Below are positions 25,155 to 36,337 of a stretch of 64,000 nucleotides of DNA, piece after piece (the first letter of the stretch is position 1; each line of letters begins with the position of its first letter). Source of the DNA: SOKP01 sp048887165 (GTDB lineage Archaea; Asgardarchaeota; Lokiarchaeia; Sigyniarchaeales; SOKP01); the NCBI GenBank assembly GCA_048887165.1, contig JBHLJZ010000009.1, forward strand, positions 1 to 64,000, given 5' to 3'. The notes beneath the pieces were generated by a model, which had not been told where the DNA came from, ran no database searches, and worked only from the letters and a program-made list of their open reading frames with translations. The position numbers and the translations under genes were made by a program.

Positions 25155-26960
25155 TTACATGCCCCACCAGGGATGAGTTGATTTACGCATTAATATAATG
25201 TATTCCCTTAAAGCTTCTTTCTGATCATCCGTGAGTTCGTTTAAAAATTTGCCCATTAATTGTCGGACATGGGATTCTGGCACGCTAACAAATAATAATT
25301 CATCTTTTCCTAAATCTTTTCCAATTTCTATGCCTCTTATTGAAACAGCTACTTCAGAATCTTTATTTGCTTTTTCTAAAGTTTTTCCTTTATCTTGAAT
25401 TTGATGTATTCGTCTTACTTTTTTACCTTTATCTGTTATTAAAGGAACTTTAGGTAATAAAGTTCCAGCCTCAACATGTACTCCAAAAACAGCTGGATTT
25501 GAATTTCTAAAAATGAAATCAGGAAGCATTTTAAGTTTCGCTGGCAATACAAGTTCACTCAATCCTTTAGCAGTATCTTCTGCTTTCCTAGTTTCGGAAT
25601 ATTCAATATAATCTTCTAATAATCTATAAATTACATCATTTGTAAAAATTCTGATATTATCGATGTTTGCTTGTTCTCTAGCTTCAGGTAAAATAGAGAC
25701 ATTGAAGCCAAGAACAGCAGCAGAATATGGATCTAAATATTTAACTATATTCGCATTCATAACATCTTCTTTTTTTATTGGGCCTACGTCAGCTATACTT
25801 ATTTTGACACCATTTTTTGTAAAATGATTTTCTAATGCTTCAAGAGAACCTAATGTATCTGCTTTTAAAACAACTCCCGCTTTATCTGTTTTTATTCTAA
25901 TGCTTTGCACTTCATCTTCAATTTCTTTATATACGAAATCCTCGTTAGAGGGATCTACAATAGTTCTAAACGGTGATCCGGCAACAACATCGTCAATATT
26001 CGGTGCGAGAATTTTGATACCAGAAGCAGCACTTACCAGATTTTCAGAATCGAATTTTTGTCGTGGATCTCTAATTTCATCTAATGGTTTTGGTCTTAAA
26101 AGGGCTCTTACTTTGGATTTAATAGGTTTTTCAAGGCCACCTACTATAAAATCATCTCCTTTATTAATAATACCATCATAGATTAAAACATCCATGGTAA
26201 CTCCTTGTCCTTTTTCTTTTTTTACTTCTAAAACAACTCCTTTTGCAGGTCCTTCTGAAAATTGTAGATTCTCAGTTAAATATTGCTGTACCAAACCCAT
26301 TAATATCATTAATAGTGTTGATATACCCTCACCGGTTTTAGCGCTAGTTGGGACAATTGCTATTTTCTTAGTAAAATCGCGAATTTTATCATATCTATCA
26401 ATTCCTTTAAATCCTTCTTCTAGGAAATTACCAACAATTTCTAATAATTTTTCATCCAAAAAATCTTTTACATGAGATTTCTGAGAATTGTAAGAATCTA
26501 AAAAGTCAGCATCCTTTTTAGATTTCCAACCAGAAATTCTATCTATTTTATTAGCAGCTATAACAAAAGGAGTTTTTCTCTCTCTTAATATCCTTACTGA
26601 CTCCCATGTTATTGGCATTGTTCCTGCTGTGACATCAATAACTAAAATAGCAATATCAGCAACAGCTCCACCTCTACGTCGTAAATTCATAAATGCTGCG
26701 TGCCCAGGTGTATCTACAACTAATATACCGGGTAATTTTATTTCTTTTTCAGCAAATTCCTGTTTTGATTTACTTAAGAATTCTTTAATATCTTCAGTTG
26801 GAAAATATGAAGCCCCAATATGCTGAGTAATACCCGCTGCTTCTCTTTGTTGAACTACTGTACCTCTAATATAATCTAAAATACTCGTCTTACCATGATC
26901 TATATGCCCTAAAATACAAACTATCGGTGCCCTTATAACTTTATTATTTTGTGCTGACAT
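25155..26960 (-). CDS. infB: Translation initiation factor aIF5B
   Basis: The archaeal aIF5B/IF2-type GTPase helps subunit joining and initiator-tRNA placement. The 601-residue protein has G1 GHIDHGKTS, G3 DTPGHAAF, G4 NKIDR and SAKTGEG, a domain II, a Rossmann-like domain III with ADTLGSLEALE, and a C-terminal domain IV. It ends in KSTHPWWGM, which corresponds to the HPFWG-type end of archaeal aIF5B. There is no intein and no long N-terminal extension of the eukaryotic eIF5B kind. The start ATG at 26960 gives the expected short lead before G1. Confidence 0.94.
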   Translation of the reverse strand: MSAQNNKVIRAPIVCILGHIDHGKTSILDYIRGTVVQQREAAGITQHIGASYFPTEDIKEFLSKSKQEFAEKEIKLPGILVVDTPGHAAFMNLRRRGGAVADIAILVIDVTAGTMPITWESVRILRERKTPFVIAANKIDRISGWKSKKDADFLDSYNSQKSHVKDFLDEKLLEIVGNFLEEGFKGIDRYDKIRDFTKKIAIVPTSAKTGEGISTLLMILMGLVQQYLTENLQFSEGPAKGVVLEVKKEKGQGVTMDVLIYDGIINKGDDFIVGGLEKPIKSKVRALLRPKPLDEIRDPRQKFDSENLVSAASGIKILAPNIDDVVAGSPFRTIVDPSNEDFVYKEIEDEVQSIRIKTDKAGVVLKADTLGSLEALENHFTKNGVKISIADVGPIKKEDVMNANIVKYLDPYSAAVLGFNVSILPEAREQANIDNIRIFTNDVIYRLLEDYIEYSETRKAEDTAKGLSELVLPAKLKMLPDFIFRNSNPAVFGVHVEAGTLLPKVPLITDKGKKVRRIHQIQDKGKTLEKANKDSEVAVSIRGIEIGKDLGKDELLFVSVPESHVRQLMGKFLNELTDDQKEALREYIILMRKSTHPWWGM

Positions 26961-27062
26961 ATCTTCTTAAGATTTAATGTTAATAGATAAATTCTATTAT
27001 TGAATTATTCTTATTTTTAAAAAAGTAATTGAAGGTTTAGAAATATTTCTATTAATTTATAA

Positions 27063-29936
27063 TTAGTTATGATTTAGATATTTTTTTAGATATTTTCCAG
27101 TATATGAACTTCCAATTTGAATAATTTCTTCTGGAGTACATTCAGCAACTATTTTTCCTCCTTTTTCACCACCTTCAGGTCCAAGATCTATGATATAATC
27201 TACAGATTTTACAATTTCCATGTTATGTTCAATAATGATTACTGTATTTCCTTTATCTACTAGCTTTTGAAGTACTTTCAGTAAAAATTGGATATCATAC
27301 ATATGCAATCCCGTCGTTGGTTCATCTAGAATATAAAGTGTATTACCTGTACTAGTTTTTCTTAGTTCTCTTGCTATTTTTAGTCTCTGGGATTCACCTC
27401 CGCTTAAAGTAGTTGAAGATTGCCCTAGTTCTAAATACCCCAGTCCTACATCAACTACAGTTTTTAATGTTCTTTTTAGTTTTGGAAAACTGTCAAAAAA
27501 TTCTAATGCTTGATGAAACGTCATTTTTAAAACATCTGAGATTGATTTTCCACGGTATTTAATGTCAAGAGTTTCAGCATTATATCGATTTCCTTTACAG
27601 AGATCACATTTAATATATACATCTGGTAAAAAATACATCTCTTTTAGAATAAAACCTGTACCTTTACATTTTTTACAATGACCTGCTTTAGTGTTAAAAC
27701 TAAATCTGCCTTTTTTATAACCTCTTTCCCTTGATTCTGGTAAACTGGCAAAAATTTCTCGAATATAATCCAAAGCTTTAGTATATGTAGAAGGAACTGA
27801 TCTAGGAGTTCTTCCAATTGGTGATTGATCAATATTTATGATTTTATCAATTTTTTCAAAACCTATGATCTCATCAAAATCTCCAGCAATTAATCGAGAA
27901 CTACGAGTGTTGATAATATTATGTAAGCCTTTATACAAACAATCAATTATTAGACTAGTTTTTCCAGCACCAGAAACTCCTGTTATACAAGTGAAAACTC
28001 CTAAAGGAATTTTAACATTAATACTTTTTAAGTTGTTCTCTCTCGCACCTTTAATCTCAATTATATTATCATTCACTTCTCTTCTTAATTTGGGGATATC
28101 AATTTTCTTTTTACCTGACAAAAACTTTCCGGTTAATGTTTTTGATTCTAATATAGTATTTAGTGACCCTTGAGCAACAATTTCTCCTCCATTTTCTCCT
28201 GCTAGGGGACCCAAATCAATGATATGATCTGCATTTCTCATAATTTCATCATCATGTTCTACTACAATTACTGTATTACCCAAATCTCTAAGTTTTTTCA
28301 GCATTTCGATAAGTCGATTTATATCTCTCTGATGTAAACCTACACTTGGTTCATCTAATACGTATAACACTCCAACCAAACTTGAACCTAATTGAGTTGC
28401 TAATCTGATCCTTTCAGCTTCTCCTACTGATAAGGTATGTGAGCGACGGCTTAAAGTAACATAATCTAAGCCAACATTTTCTAAGAATGACAATCTATCG
28501 AGGATTTCTTTTAATACATCCTTTATAATTGTTTTTTGAATTTCATCCAATTCTAATTTATTAAAAAAAGTTAATGAATCCTTAACGGAGTGATCAGATA
28601 ATTCTGCAATATTTAATCCTTTTATTGTTACAGCTAAACTTTCTGGTTTTAATCTTTTCCCTTTACATTGAGGACAATCAATCTGATTCATAAAACTTTC
28701 ATATATTTCTCTTGCCCATTCAGAGCGAGTTTCCATATATCTTCTATGTAGCCAAGGAATTATTCCTTCAAACGGCCTTACAACATGCCAAGAAGATTTT
28801 ACTTCACCTTTCGAATTATTGTATTCATGATTTTCACTTTTAAAATGAAATTCAATCGATTCATCTTCAGTACCAAATAAAATTTTATGAAGATTTTTTG
28901 GATCTATATCTTTCAGAGGAGTCTTGTTCACATTGAATCCATAATGTTTTGCAACTTGCTCTATAGATTGCCAAGAATATCCATTTGATGATCCAAACCC
29001 AGGAATATCTCTTATTGGAGTATCTTGTAAAGTTATCTCCAAATCATCTCCTAAAATTAAGCCATAATCAAATTCCATTACTGTTCCTAAACCACTACAG
29101 TATTTACAACTTCCGTGAGGAATGTTAAAGGAAAACATCTTATGATCTAACTGGGGAAATGATATCCCACAATCTATACATGCGAGATGCTCTGAATATA
29201 TTTGTTCTTCCTTTCCAATAATTTCAATTGTGACTATGCCTTCAGCTAGATCTAAAGCGGTTTCTATGGAATCTGCTAATCTAGATTTGATTCCATTTTT
29301 CATTACCAATCTATCAACAATAACATTGATAGTATGTTTCACATTTTTATCCATAGAGATTTCTTCATCAAGAGTATATTGGATCCCATCAATTTCAACC
29401 CTAACGTATCCTTGTTTCTTAAGGTCTTGTAGGAGTTCTTTGTATTCTCCTTTTCTATCTCTTATTACTGGTGCTTTAATAATAAATTTTTGATTATCTT
29501 CAATAGATACTAATATCTGTTCAATGATCTGTTGAGGCGTTTGAGGTTTAATTTCTTTCCCACAGTTAGGACAGTGGGGAATTCCAATATTAGCAAATAG
29601 TAATCGATAATAATCATAAATTTCAGTTACAGTTCCAACAGTACTTCTTGGATTTTTAGATAATGGTTTTTGTTCTATTGCAATAGCAGGTGACAATCCT
29701 TCAATAGAATCGACATCTGGTTTATCCATCTCACCTAAAAATTGCCTAGCATAACTTGATAAAGACTCTAAAAATCTTCTTTGGCCTTCAGCATATAATG
29801 TATCCATTGCTAAACTTGATTTTCCACTTCCACTAATCCCTGTAATAACTACTAATTTATTACGTGGTATAACAACGTCAATATTTTTTAAGTTATTCTG
29901 ACGTGCTCCTTTAATAACTATTGAATTCTGACTCAT
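27063..29936 (-). CDS. uvrA: Excinuclease ABC subunit A
   Basis: UvrA is the damage-recognition ATPase of nucleotide excision repair. The 957-residue protein has two ABC-ATPase halves. The first Walker A is TGISGSGKSSLA and the second TGVSGAGKTSLI. The ABC signatures are LSVGEAERIRLA and LSGGESQRLKIA. Zinc modules are visible in CPNCGKEI, CIDCG with CKYCSG, and CKKCKGTG with CDLCKG. All are as in bacterial UvrA. UvrB is next on the same strand, 190 bases upstream in transcription order, and the two probably form one repair unit. UvrABC is bacterial in origin and patchily present in archaea, so this is an acquired system, although base composition here matches the neighbours. Confidence 0.96.
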   Translation of the reverse strand: MSQNSIVIKGARQNNLKNIDVVIPRNKLVVITGISGSGKSSLAMDTLYAEGQRRFLESLSSYARQFLGEMDKPDVDSIEGLSPAIAIEQKPLSKNPRSTVGTVTEIYDYYRLLFANIGIPHCPNCGKEIKPQTPQQIIEQILVSIEDNQKFIIKAPVIRDRKGEYKELLQDLKKQGYVRVEIDGIQYTLDEEISMDKNVKHTINVIVDRLVMKNGIKSRLADSIETALDLAEGIVTIEIIGKEEQIYSEHLACIDCGISFPQLDHKMFSFNIPHGSCKYCSGLGTVMEFDYGLILGDDLEITLQDTPIRDIPGFGSSNGYSWQSIEQVAKHYGFNVNKTPLKDIDPKNLHKILFGTEDESIEFHFKSENHEYNNSKGEVKSSWHVVRPFEGIIPWLHRRYMETRSEWAREIYESFMNQIDCPQCKGKRLKPESLAVTIKGLNIAELSDHSVKDSLTFFNKLELDEIQKTIIKDVLKEILDRLSFLENVGLDYVTLSRRSHTLSVGEAERIRLATQLGSSLVGVLYVLDEPSVGLHQRDINRLIEMLKKLRDLGNTVIVVEHDDEIMRNADHIIDLGPLAGENGGEIVAQGSLNTILESKTLTGKFLSGKKKIDIPKLRREVNDNIIEIKGARENNLKSINVKIPLGVFTCITGVSGAGKTSLIIDCLYKGLHNIINTRSSRLIAGDFDEIIGFEKIDKIINIDQSPIGRTPRSVPSTYTKALDYIREIFASLPESRERGYKKGRFSFNTKAGHCKKCKGTGFILKEMYFLPDVYIKCDLCKGNRYNAETLDIKYRGKSISDVLKMTFHQALEFFDSFPKLKRTLKTVVDVGLGYLELGQSSTTLSGGESQRLKIARELRKTSTGNTLYILDEPTTGLHMYDIQFLLKVLQKLVDKGNTVIIIEHNMEIVKSVDYIIDLGPEGGEKGGKIVAECTPEEIIQIGSSYTGKYLKKYLNHN

Positions 29937-30129
29937 TTTTATGACTATTAAATATAATCAATCATATAACAAAAATTTCATGGCTTTATTTTATAATCCT
30001 CAAATATTGTATTTTTGCTCCTAAAGGGTATTGATTTTCTAATCATGAGCTTAATTTCATTGGAGAATAAAGTTTTAATGTTAATTTTAAATATAGAATC
30101 AAATTCTATTATTAACCGATTAATTTAAA

Positions 30130-32127
30130 TTAAAAGTGATCCTTTCTTATTTCTTTTATTTTATCTCTCAAGAAAGCTGCATCTTCAAAGCGTAATTCCC
30201 TCGCTGCCATATACATCTTGTTTTCAAGGTATTCAATTAATATATCTGTATCTCCTTTTTTCTCAAGTTCTTTAAGTTTATTAGTAATAGATTGCTTTAA
30301 TCGCTTTGTTTCTTTTTCTTTAAGTCCTCTTTCTTCAGAAAGAGACTCTAAAATATTCTTCTTTATTGTTTGAGGTGTGATGTTATGTTCCTCGTTATAT
30401 TTAGTCTGTTTGTTTCTCCTTCGGTTGGTTTCGTCAATAGCAGCTTTCATAGCTGGTGTTATTTTCTCTGCGTATAATATAGCATGGCCTTCTACATTCC
30501 TTGAAGCCCTTCCAATCGTTTGAATAAGTGATCGTGTGTCTCGTAAGAAACCTAACTTATCTGCATCTAATATTGCTACTAATTTCACTTCAGGTAAATC
30601 TAGCCCTTCTCTTAATAGATTTATTCCAACAAGCGCGTCAAAGGTACCGTCTCTAAGTTGCCTTAAGATATCAAAACGTTCAACAGTATCTACTTCTGAG
30701 TGTAGGTAAGCAATTTTTATTCCTAACTCTGAATAATACTCAGCAATATCTTCAGCCATTCTTTTAGTTAGGGTAGTAATGAGCGCTCTTCCTTTACTTT
30801 TAATAACATTTCGAAGTTCATTTAAGAGATCATCAATCTGATTTTTAGCAGGTCGTACTTCAACTTGTGGATCCACTAATCCAGTTGGTCGAATGATTTG
30901 TTCTGCTGAAATCCCATTACTCTTTTCAAGCTCATAATCTCCAGGAGTAGCGCTCATGAAAATAATATATTTTATTTTACTTTCCCATTCTTCAAATGTA
31001 AGAGGCCGATTATCAAAAGCACTAGGCAATCGCCAACCATATTCGACAAGATTCTGTTTTCTCGATCGATCACCACCAATCATCCCATGAATTTGAGGGA
31101 TTGTAATGTGTGATTCATCCACAACGATTAAAAAATCATCTGGAAAATAATCAATTAAACACATAGGAGGGGTTCCAGGAGGACGACCATCTAAATGTCT
31201 TGAATAATTCTCAATGCCTTTACACCATCCCATTTCCCTCATCATTTCTAAATCGAATTTAACTCTTTTCTCTATCCATTTTGCCTCAGCATATCTCTTT
31301 TCATCCCAGAATTTTTTAATTTGTTGTTTCATCTCTAGTTCAATCGATTCTAATGCTTTTATTTTATTTTCTTCAGGAATTATAAAATGTGTTGCTGGAA
31401 AAATTCTACAATTTGATAAATCTTTTATGATATCATTAGTAATTGGATGAATTTCTTGGATGGACTCAATTTCATCTCCAAAAAGTGATATACGGATTGC
31501 GGTGTCGAGATAAGCAGGAAAGATATCAATAAGATCACCCCGAACTCGTATGACCCCCGGTTTGAATTCAATATCTTTTCGTTCATAATTCATCCTTATT
31601 AAACCTTTAATGATATCAGATCGTTTTATAGATTGTCCGATCTCGAGATTAACTGAAACTGCCGTCCAAACCTCAGGGTCTCCTATTCCATATATGCATG
31701 AAACTGTAGCAACGATTATTACATCCTTTCGTGTTCTAATTGCATGAGTAGCTGCTAATCTTAACCTTTCAATCTCTTCATTTACGCTAAAATCTTTCTC
31801 TATATACAAGCCAGTAACAGGCATATATGCTTCAGGTTGGTAATAATCATAATAACTAACAAAATAGTGAACTGCATTCTCTGGAAATAGTTCTTTAAGC
31901 TCATTATACAATTGTGCTGCAAGTGTCTTATTTGGAGCCATAATAAGCGTAGGTTTTTGAATTTCTTCAATTATATTAGCAATAGAGAAAGTTTTACCAG
32001 TTCCAGTCGCCCCTAAGAGTGTTTGAAATCTCTCATTATCTTGAATTCCTTTTTTTAAGCAAGAAATTGCAATTGGCTGATCTCCCGCGGGAGAATATTC
32101 TGTTTTGATTTTGAAACTTGAACTCAT
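30130..32127 (-). CDS. uvrB: Excinuclease ABC subunit B
   Basis: UvrB is the DEAD-like helicase fold that receives damaged DNA from UvrA and recruits the UvrC nuclease. The 665-residue protein has Walker A LLGATGTGKTFSIA, the beta-hairpin region YDYYQPEAYMP, DESH as motif II, and the helicase motif near IQTIGRASRN. A C-terminal UVR domain (YLENKMYMAARELRFEDAA) contacts UvrA and UvrC. It is complete, and the start ATG at 32127 is well placed. No UvrC or UvrD gene is seen in this window. Confidence 0.96.
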   Translation of the reverse strand: MSSSFKIKTEYSPAGDQPIAISCLKKGIQDNERFQTLLGATGTGKTFSIANIIEEIQKPTLIMAPNKTLAAQLYNELKELFPENAVHYFVSYYDYYQPEAYMPVTGLYIEKDFSVNEEIERLRLAATHAIRTRKDVIIVATVSCIYGIGDPEVWTAVSVNLEIGQSIKRSDIIKGLIRMNYERKDIEFKPGVIRVRGDLIDIFPAYLDTAIRISLFGDEIESIQEIHPITNDIIKDLSNCRIFPATHFIIPEENKIKALESIELEMKQQIKKFWDEKRYAEAKWIEKRVKFDLEMMREMGWCKGIENYSRHLDGRPPGTPPMCLIDYFPDDFLIVVDESHITIPQIHGMIGGDRSRKQNLVEYGWRLPSAFDNRPLTFEEWESKIKYIIFMSATPGDYELEKSNGISAEQIIRPTGLVDPQVEVRPAKNQIDDLLNELRNVIKSKGRALITTLTKRMAEDIAEYYSELGIKIAYLHSEVDTVERFDILRQLRDGTFDALVGINLLREGLDLPEVKLVAILDADKLGFLRDTRSLIQTIGRASRNVEGHAILYAEKITPAMKAAIDETNRRRNKQTKYNEEHNITPQTIKKNILESLSEERGLKEKETKRLKQSITNKLKELEKKGDTDILIEYLENKMYMAARELRFEDAAFLRDKIKEIRKDHF

Positions 32128-32261
32128 AAGGATTAATATTAAATTAATTAAAGCTATTAATATTCAAATAAAATTTAATATATAGACTATAAGTCTATAG
32201 ATATTCTAATAAACCATAATTTATGATTTTAATGGTTTTTTAAATAAAAAATAAATTTAAT

Positions 32262-35200
32262 TTATACGACGGTTTCTTGGTGTGAATCTTCGGCCCCTTC
32301 TTCAGTTCGCACTAATATTTCTATTTTATTTCCAGCGACTATACTTAATTCCAGAAAATCTTCAAGATCTGAAAGAGAAATCGAAATTGTAATGTATCCT
32401 ATAGAATTTTGAAGTTCATATGAATTTCCAGTCAACATTGTGTAATTTGCTCCATCTACAAAAGTGAAATTTGCTAATGGAATATAAGTATCATTGACAT
32501 AAACTGAATTTATAGTTACATTTAGCAGCCCATTATTAGTTATTTTCATTTCTAACTCACTACTATCCACAAATGTTGCTGAATCTTCGATATTAATATT
32601 AAAATATGTAGGATCAACAGTTGCAGTAAGATTTGCAGTTGCTTGTGCTGATGTATTAGTGGTTACTCTAATGTCTATTTGATTAGAAACGTTTATCATT
32701 AAACTAGTGATATTAAAAGACACTAATGCACATTCTTGAACACCTAATGAGAGATCTCCATATATAAATTCGGTTTCATTGTCAATAGAAATACTAACGG
32801 TTTCATTTAATATAATCTGATCTAAATCAATTGGTTGGTCTCCAGTATTTTTGATTAATAATGTTCCAGTCTCATTTGCTTGAATTTTCGATATTGTAGT
32901 TCCCTCAACATCTTTAATGATTTGGATATCAGCCTGATCACGAATGGTATGTACGTAGCCTATGTCTGCTGTTTTAGTAGACCCATCAAAAAGAGCAGAT
33001 ACTATCACACCAATCTCATCATTTACATCAAAATCAAAATAATCTGACGCTATTACAGTGATATTCAACTCTTGTCCAGGATTAATATTTTTTATAGGAT
33101 TAAAATCTACAGAAGTCCAAGTTTCGGTTTGTTTTAAGTATACAGAGTCCATGCCAAGAATAATATCTCCTATGTTTTTTACTCTTAATTTAATAATAGT
33201 TGTTCCATTATCGTACGTGTAAGCATATGTTTCATTGAAGTAGATAGGAATGTGTTTTCTAAAATATCCTGTATCTGATGCGAGTACCTCTGGCGAAAGG
33301 ATTCTCTTTTCACTAAATAATGTTAATTCATAGTTTTCAAAGCTTGACGTAAGCAATATTTCACTTTTTACACCATTAGGGGTAATAACTCCAATTTTAT
33401 GGTCCGTTCTTACGGGATAGAAGCTTACGATTGAATTCGGCAAGCGAACCAATGCCTTCTCTCCAGGTTGCAGTATTGAAGAACCACTTAAGTATTCTTC
33501 AGTAGGAAATACATTATCATCCGTATCAGCATAAAAATCATCTAAAATAGCAACATTTTCTCCAACATTTTCTACTTCTAGATATACATCTGCTGTTATC
33601 GAATCAATTTGTACAACTCTGCTATTTTCCTTATTTATCTGAATTTTGCTAAGCACTCCTTCCTTCACAAAAAAATTACTCGTTTGATTTGTAAATGAAT
33701 AAATTGATCCTTCTGCAGTTGCTTCAACAGTGATTTGAGCAATATCATTTTTGTTAAATGTCTTACCACCCGAATTAATATCAACCCATACTAAATCTTC
33801 TTCACTTGCATTTATGATATTAGTACCTACACCTTTTCCTAAAGAATAATTATAGCTTTGACCATTGATTTGCACATCTGAAATAACTAAATTTTTAGTT
33901 CCAGTATTTGTTAATTTTAACGTTGCATAACCACTATCAAACACTTCTGGTTGAGAAATCTCAAAGCTCGATTCTAATGCTGTATAATCAACTTTATAAA
34001 GTTTAACCATGCCTAAATTAGAGATATAAGCACGTTGAAATACTTTAAAATCATAATCCCCATTATTAGGTATTGAATATGACCACACGTCATCATCAGC
34101 ATCGCGTCTCGTATTTATTTGTTGTTGGTAATATTGGTCAAAAGTTTGAGGTTCTCCTTGATATGGCGCGGTATCTATGTCATAAAACATTAACCTTACA
34201 AGTTGACTTTCAAACCATTTCTTCTCAGGTACTTGTAACTCATCATTAAAATATTCACTCTCATCAAAAACAGAATTATCTGCCCAATTATCTTCTTCAA
34301 GTCCCAATGATTTGTAAATTTCATAATTATCATTGCATATTCGAACCATCCAAGGCCACTTTCCCTCATCACCACCCAATCCATTAATAAGAAATCCAAA
34401 GTATACTAATACATAATCAGCTTTTAAGCGTCGTAATATTTTTGCGCTATAAACCTCATTTGTCTGCATCAGAGCCATTCCGGTTAAACCAATCCTAGTT
34501 TGATTTATCGTAGCATTATCATTTACAGTAGTCATATTACCGATTGGTGTAATCCAATATCCATAGTCCCACCAGCTTACAACGACGGTATCTCCAGGGA
34601 GATTTGTTTTCATCCAAGTTAATGTTTCCTCCCAGTCATGATAAATTCCGCCAGGAGCAATTTGACTAGTTGATAACTGAGTTATTGAAATATTAGTAGC
34701 GTACATTACTTGTGCTATGCACATAATTCCTACAATAAAATAAACCGCTGTTATCTCCGACTTTCCAACCATTCTTTTTAATTGTCGCTTTCTCTTCCTA
34801 CTTATTGTTCTTTTTTCTCCATAGAAACTACCAAAAATTTTTAGTACATTTACTAGTCCGTACGCACCTACTAATGATGCTGCGGGAGCAAATAGTAAAA
34901 TAATTCGAATCATGCTACTTGTAAAATAGAAGATCAGTATGATAAACACCATTAGAAATATATCCGCTGCATCTGATCTTTTAAACGCGAAAAATATTCC
35001 AAGAGGCAAAAGCATTAAGGGGATCAAAGTATTATAGTAAAATACACTCCAGGGACTAGGCATATGTTCTGCTACGGAGGCTACTAAATGCATCGAATCA
35101 CGGAGCAGAGGGCTAAGAATACTTTGAATACGAGTACCGAAACCAAAGGGAATAATGCTTGGAGCAATCCAAATAATAATGGCACCAACTATAACTATTG

Positions 35201-36146
35201 GAATTATCCCCCATTTTAGAAGATTAACGATTGTGTTATAAAATTTAGGATACTGCGTTTTTTTAGTATAAATTAAATGAAATATTATAAGTAATATAGT
35301 AAAGATAAAGATACCTCCGATATTTAAACTTGTAAATAAGTTTCCATAGTTAAAAACAGAAAAGAGCGAGAATAATAGTAATCCAACGCCCGTAATTCCA
35401 CTATAAGCAATTAAAACATTTGTATCGTATTTATTGGCTAGAATTAAAATTCCAGTAATTAAGGGAAGACTAAGAAACACAAAATCATAACCTCCCCAGC
35501 TGAGTGCTAAATATCCGAGAAATAAACCTCCCAAGACAGAATGAACTATTCTACCTGATTTTAATGTCTTAATAAAAAAATAGAAGGTCATTAGTGTTGC
35601 AAATACTCCTATTGTCTCATTATCAAAGAATCCAGCAACCGTGCGTTGCATATAACCAACATTAAAAGCCATGAAAAAAGCTGCAAATAAACCACACTTT
35701 CGATCTAGTACTTCTTTACCCAGTAGATAGGCTGCAAATACACTTAAACCTCCCATAAATGCAGGAAAGTAGAAGCATACATCATATAGAGAAACATTAA
35801 TCCCAAGAAAATTGAATGCTTGGAAAATAAATACTACAGTAAATGTCAAACCGGGACGTAAAGCTCCTCTATTAATACCTTCTGGAAACCAACTTTTAAA
35901 GTCAAGCCAATTGAAATATTCGAATATGGAATGTTCTGAGAGATAATCTGCACTATAATATTGAATCCAAGGATCGAATGCTTTGATTAGGTAATTTCCA
36001 TCAACAACAGGGGAGAGACGGATCACTATAGCGACTATAATAAGTAAGATTAATGCTAAAAATAGTAAAATATTGCTCCTTTTAACTGTTAGACTTGCCT
36101 GTGTTCTATCCCGGAAATTCCTAAGAGACCGAATAATTTTCGACAT
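32262..36146 (-). CDS. aglB: Oligosaccharyltransferase AglB/STT3
   Basis: AglB/STT3 transfers a lipid-linked glycan to Asn in N-X-S/T sequons on the outer face of the membrane. The first half of the 1294 residues holds about 13 membrane segments, starting near residue 25. The first loop carries FDPWIQYYSA (the acidic metal-site region). The catalytic-pocket motif WWDYG is at about residue 525, followed by TTVNDNATINQTR. The second half is a long extracellular part with repeated beta-sandwich modules of CARDB-like pattern (for example LKLTNTGTKNLVISDVQ and ELEMKITNNGLLNVTINSV), much longer than in most AglB proteins. This makes it the main N-glycosylation enzyme; several secreted proteins in the window are probable substrates. 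Confidence 0.92.
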   Translation of the reverse strand: MSKIIRSLRNFRDRTQASLTVKRSNILLFLALILLIIVAIVIRLSPVVDGNYLIKAFDPWIQYYSADYLSEHSIFEYFNWLDFKSWFPEGINRGALRPGLTFTVVFIFQAFNFLGINVSLYDVCFYFPAFMGGLSVFAAYLLGKEVLDRKCGLFAAFFMAFNVGYMQRTVAGFFDNETIGVFATLMTFYFFIKTLKSGRIVHSVLGGLFLGYLALSWGGYDFVFLSLPLITGILILANKYDTNVLIAYSGITGVGLLLFSLFSVFNYGNLFTSLNIGGIFIFTILLIIFHLIYTKKTQYPKFYNTIVNLLKWGIIPIVIVGAIIIWIAPSIIPFGFGTRIQSILSPLLRDSMHLVASVAEHMPSPWSVFYYNTLIPLMLLPLGIFFAFKRSDAADIFLMVFIILIFYFTSSMIRIILLFAPAASLVGAYGLVNVLKIFGSFYGEKRTISRKRKRQLKRMVGKSEITAVYFIVGIMCIAQVMYATNISITQLSTSQIAPGGIYHDWEETLTWMKTNLPGDTVVVSWWDYGYWITPIGNMTTVNDNATINQTRIGLTGMALMQTNEVYSAKILRRLKADYVLVYFGFLINGLGGDEGKWPWMVRICNDNYEIYKSLGLEEDNWADNSVFDESEYFNDELQVPEKKWFESQLVRLMFYDIDTAPYQGEPQTFDQYYQQQINTRRDADDDVWSYSIPNNGDYDFKVFQRAYISNLGMVKLYKVDYTALESSFEISQPEVFDSGYATLKLTNTGTKNLVISDVQINGQSYNYSLGKGVGTNIINASEEDLVWVDINSGGKTFNKNDIAQITVEATAEGSIYSFTNQTSNFFVKEGVLSKIQINKENSRVVQIDSITADVYLEVENVGENVAILDDFYADTDDNVFPTEEYLSGSSILQPGEKALVRLPNSIVSFYPVRTDHKIGVITPNGVKSEILLTSSFENYELTLFSEKRILSPEVLASDTGYFRKHIPIYFNETYAYTYDNGTTIIKLRVKNIGDIILGMDSVYLKQTETWTSVDFNPIKNINPGQELNITVIASDYFDFDVNDEIGVIVSALFDGSTKTADIGYVHTIRDQADIQIIKDVEGTTISKIQANETGTLLIKNTGDQPIDLDQIILNETVSISIDNETEFIYGDLSLGVQECALVSFNITSLMINVSNQIDIRVTTNTSAQATANLTATVDPTYFNINIEDSATFVDSSELEMKITNNGLLNVTINSVYVNDTYIPLANFTFVDGANYTMLTGNSYELQNSIGYITISISLSDLEDFLELSIVAGNKIEILVRTEEGAEDSHQETVV

Positions 36147-36337
36147 TATTTTTTTTGATTTAGATTTTTTAAATTTAAAATAATTACTAAAATTTAGATT
36201 ATAAAAAAATTCCTTTTCATTAAAAGATTATTTTTTAATATAGTAAGTGGTCTTGATATTATAACAATAGATTATTTTGTGATTGTATTTTATAATTTTA
36301 AAGAAGGTTAGGATTTTTTTTTTGGTGATGATTTTAA

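Noticed and set aside
30130..32127. Recent transfer of uvrAB from bacteria judged by base composition
   Set aside because: The family is bacterial in origin, but AT content and codon use look like the neighbours, so any transfer was old; no mobile-element traces flank it.
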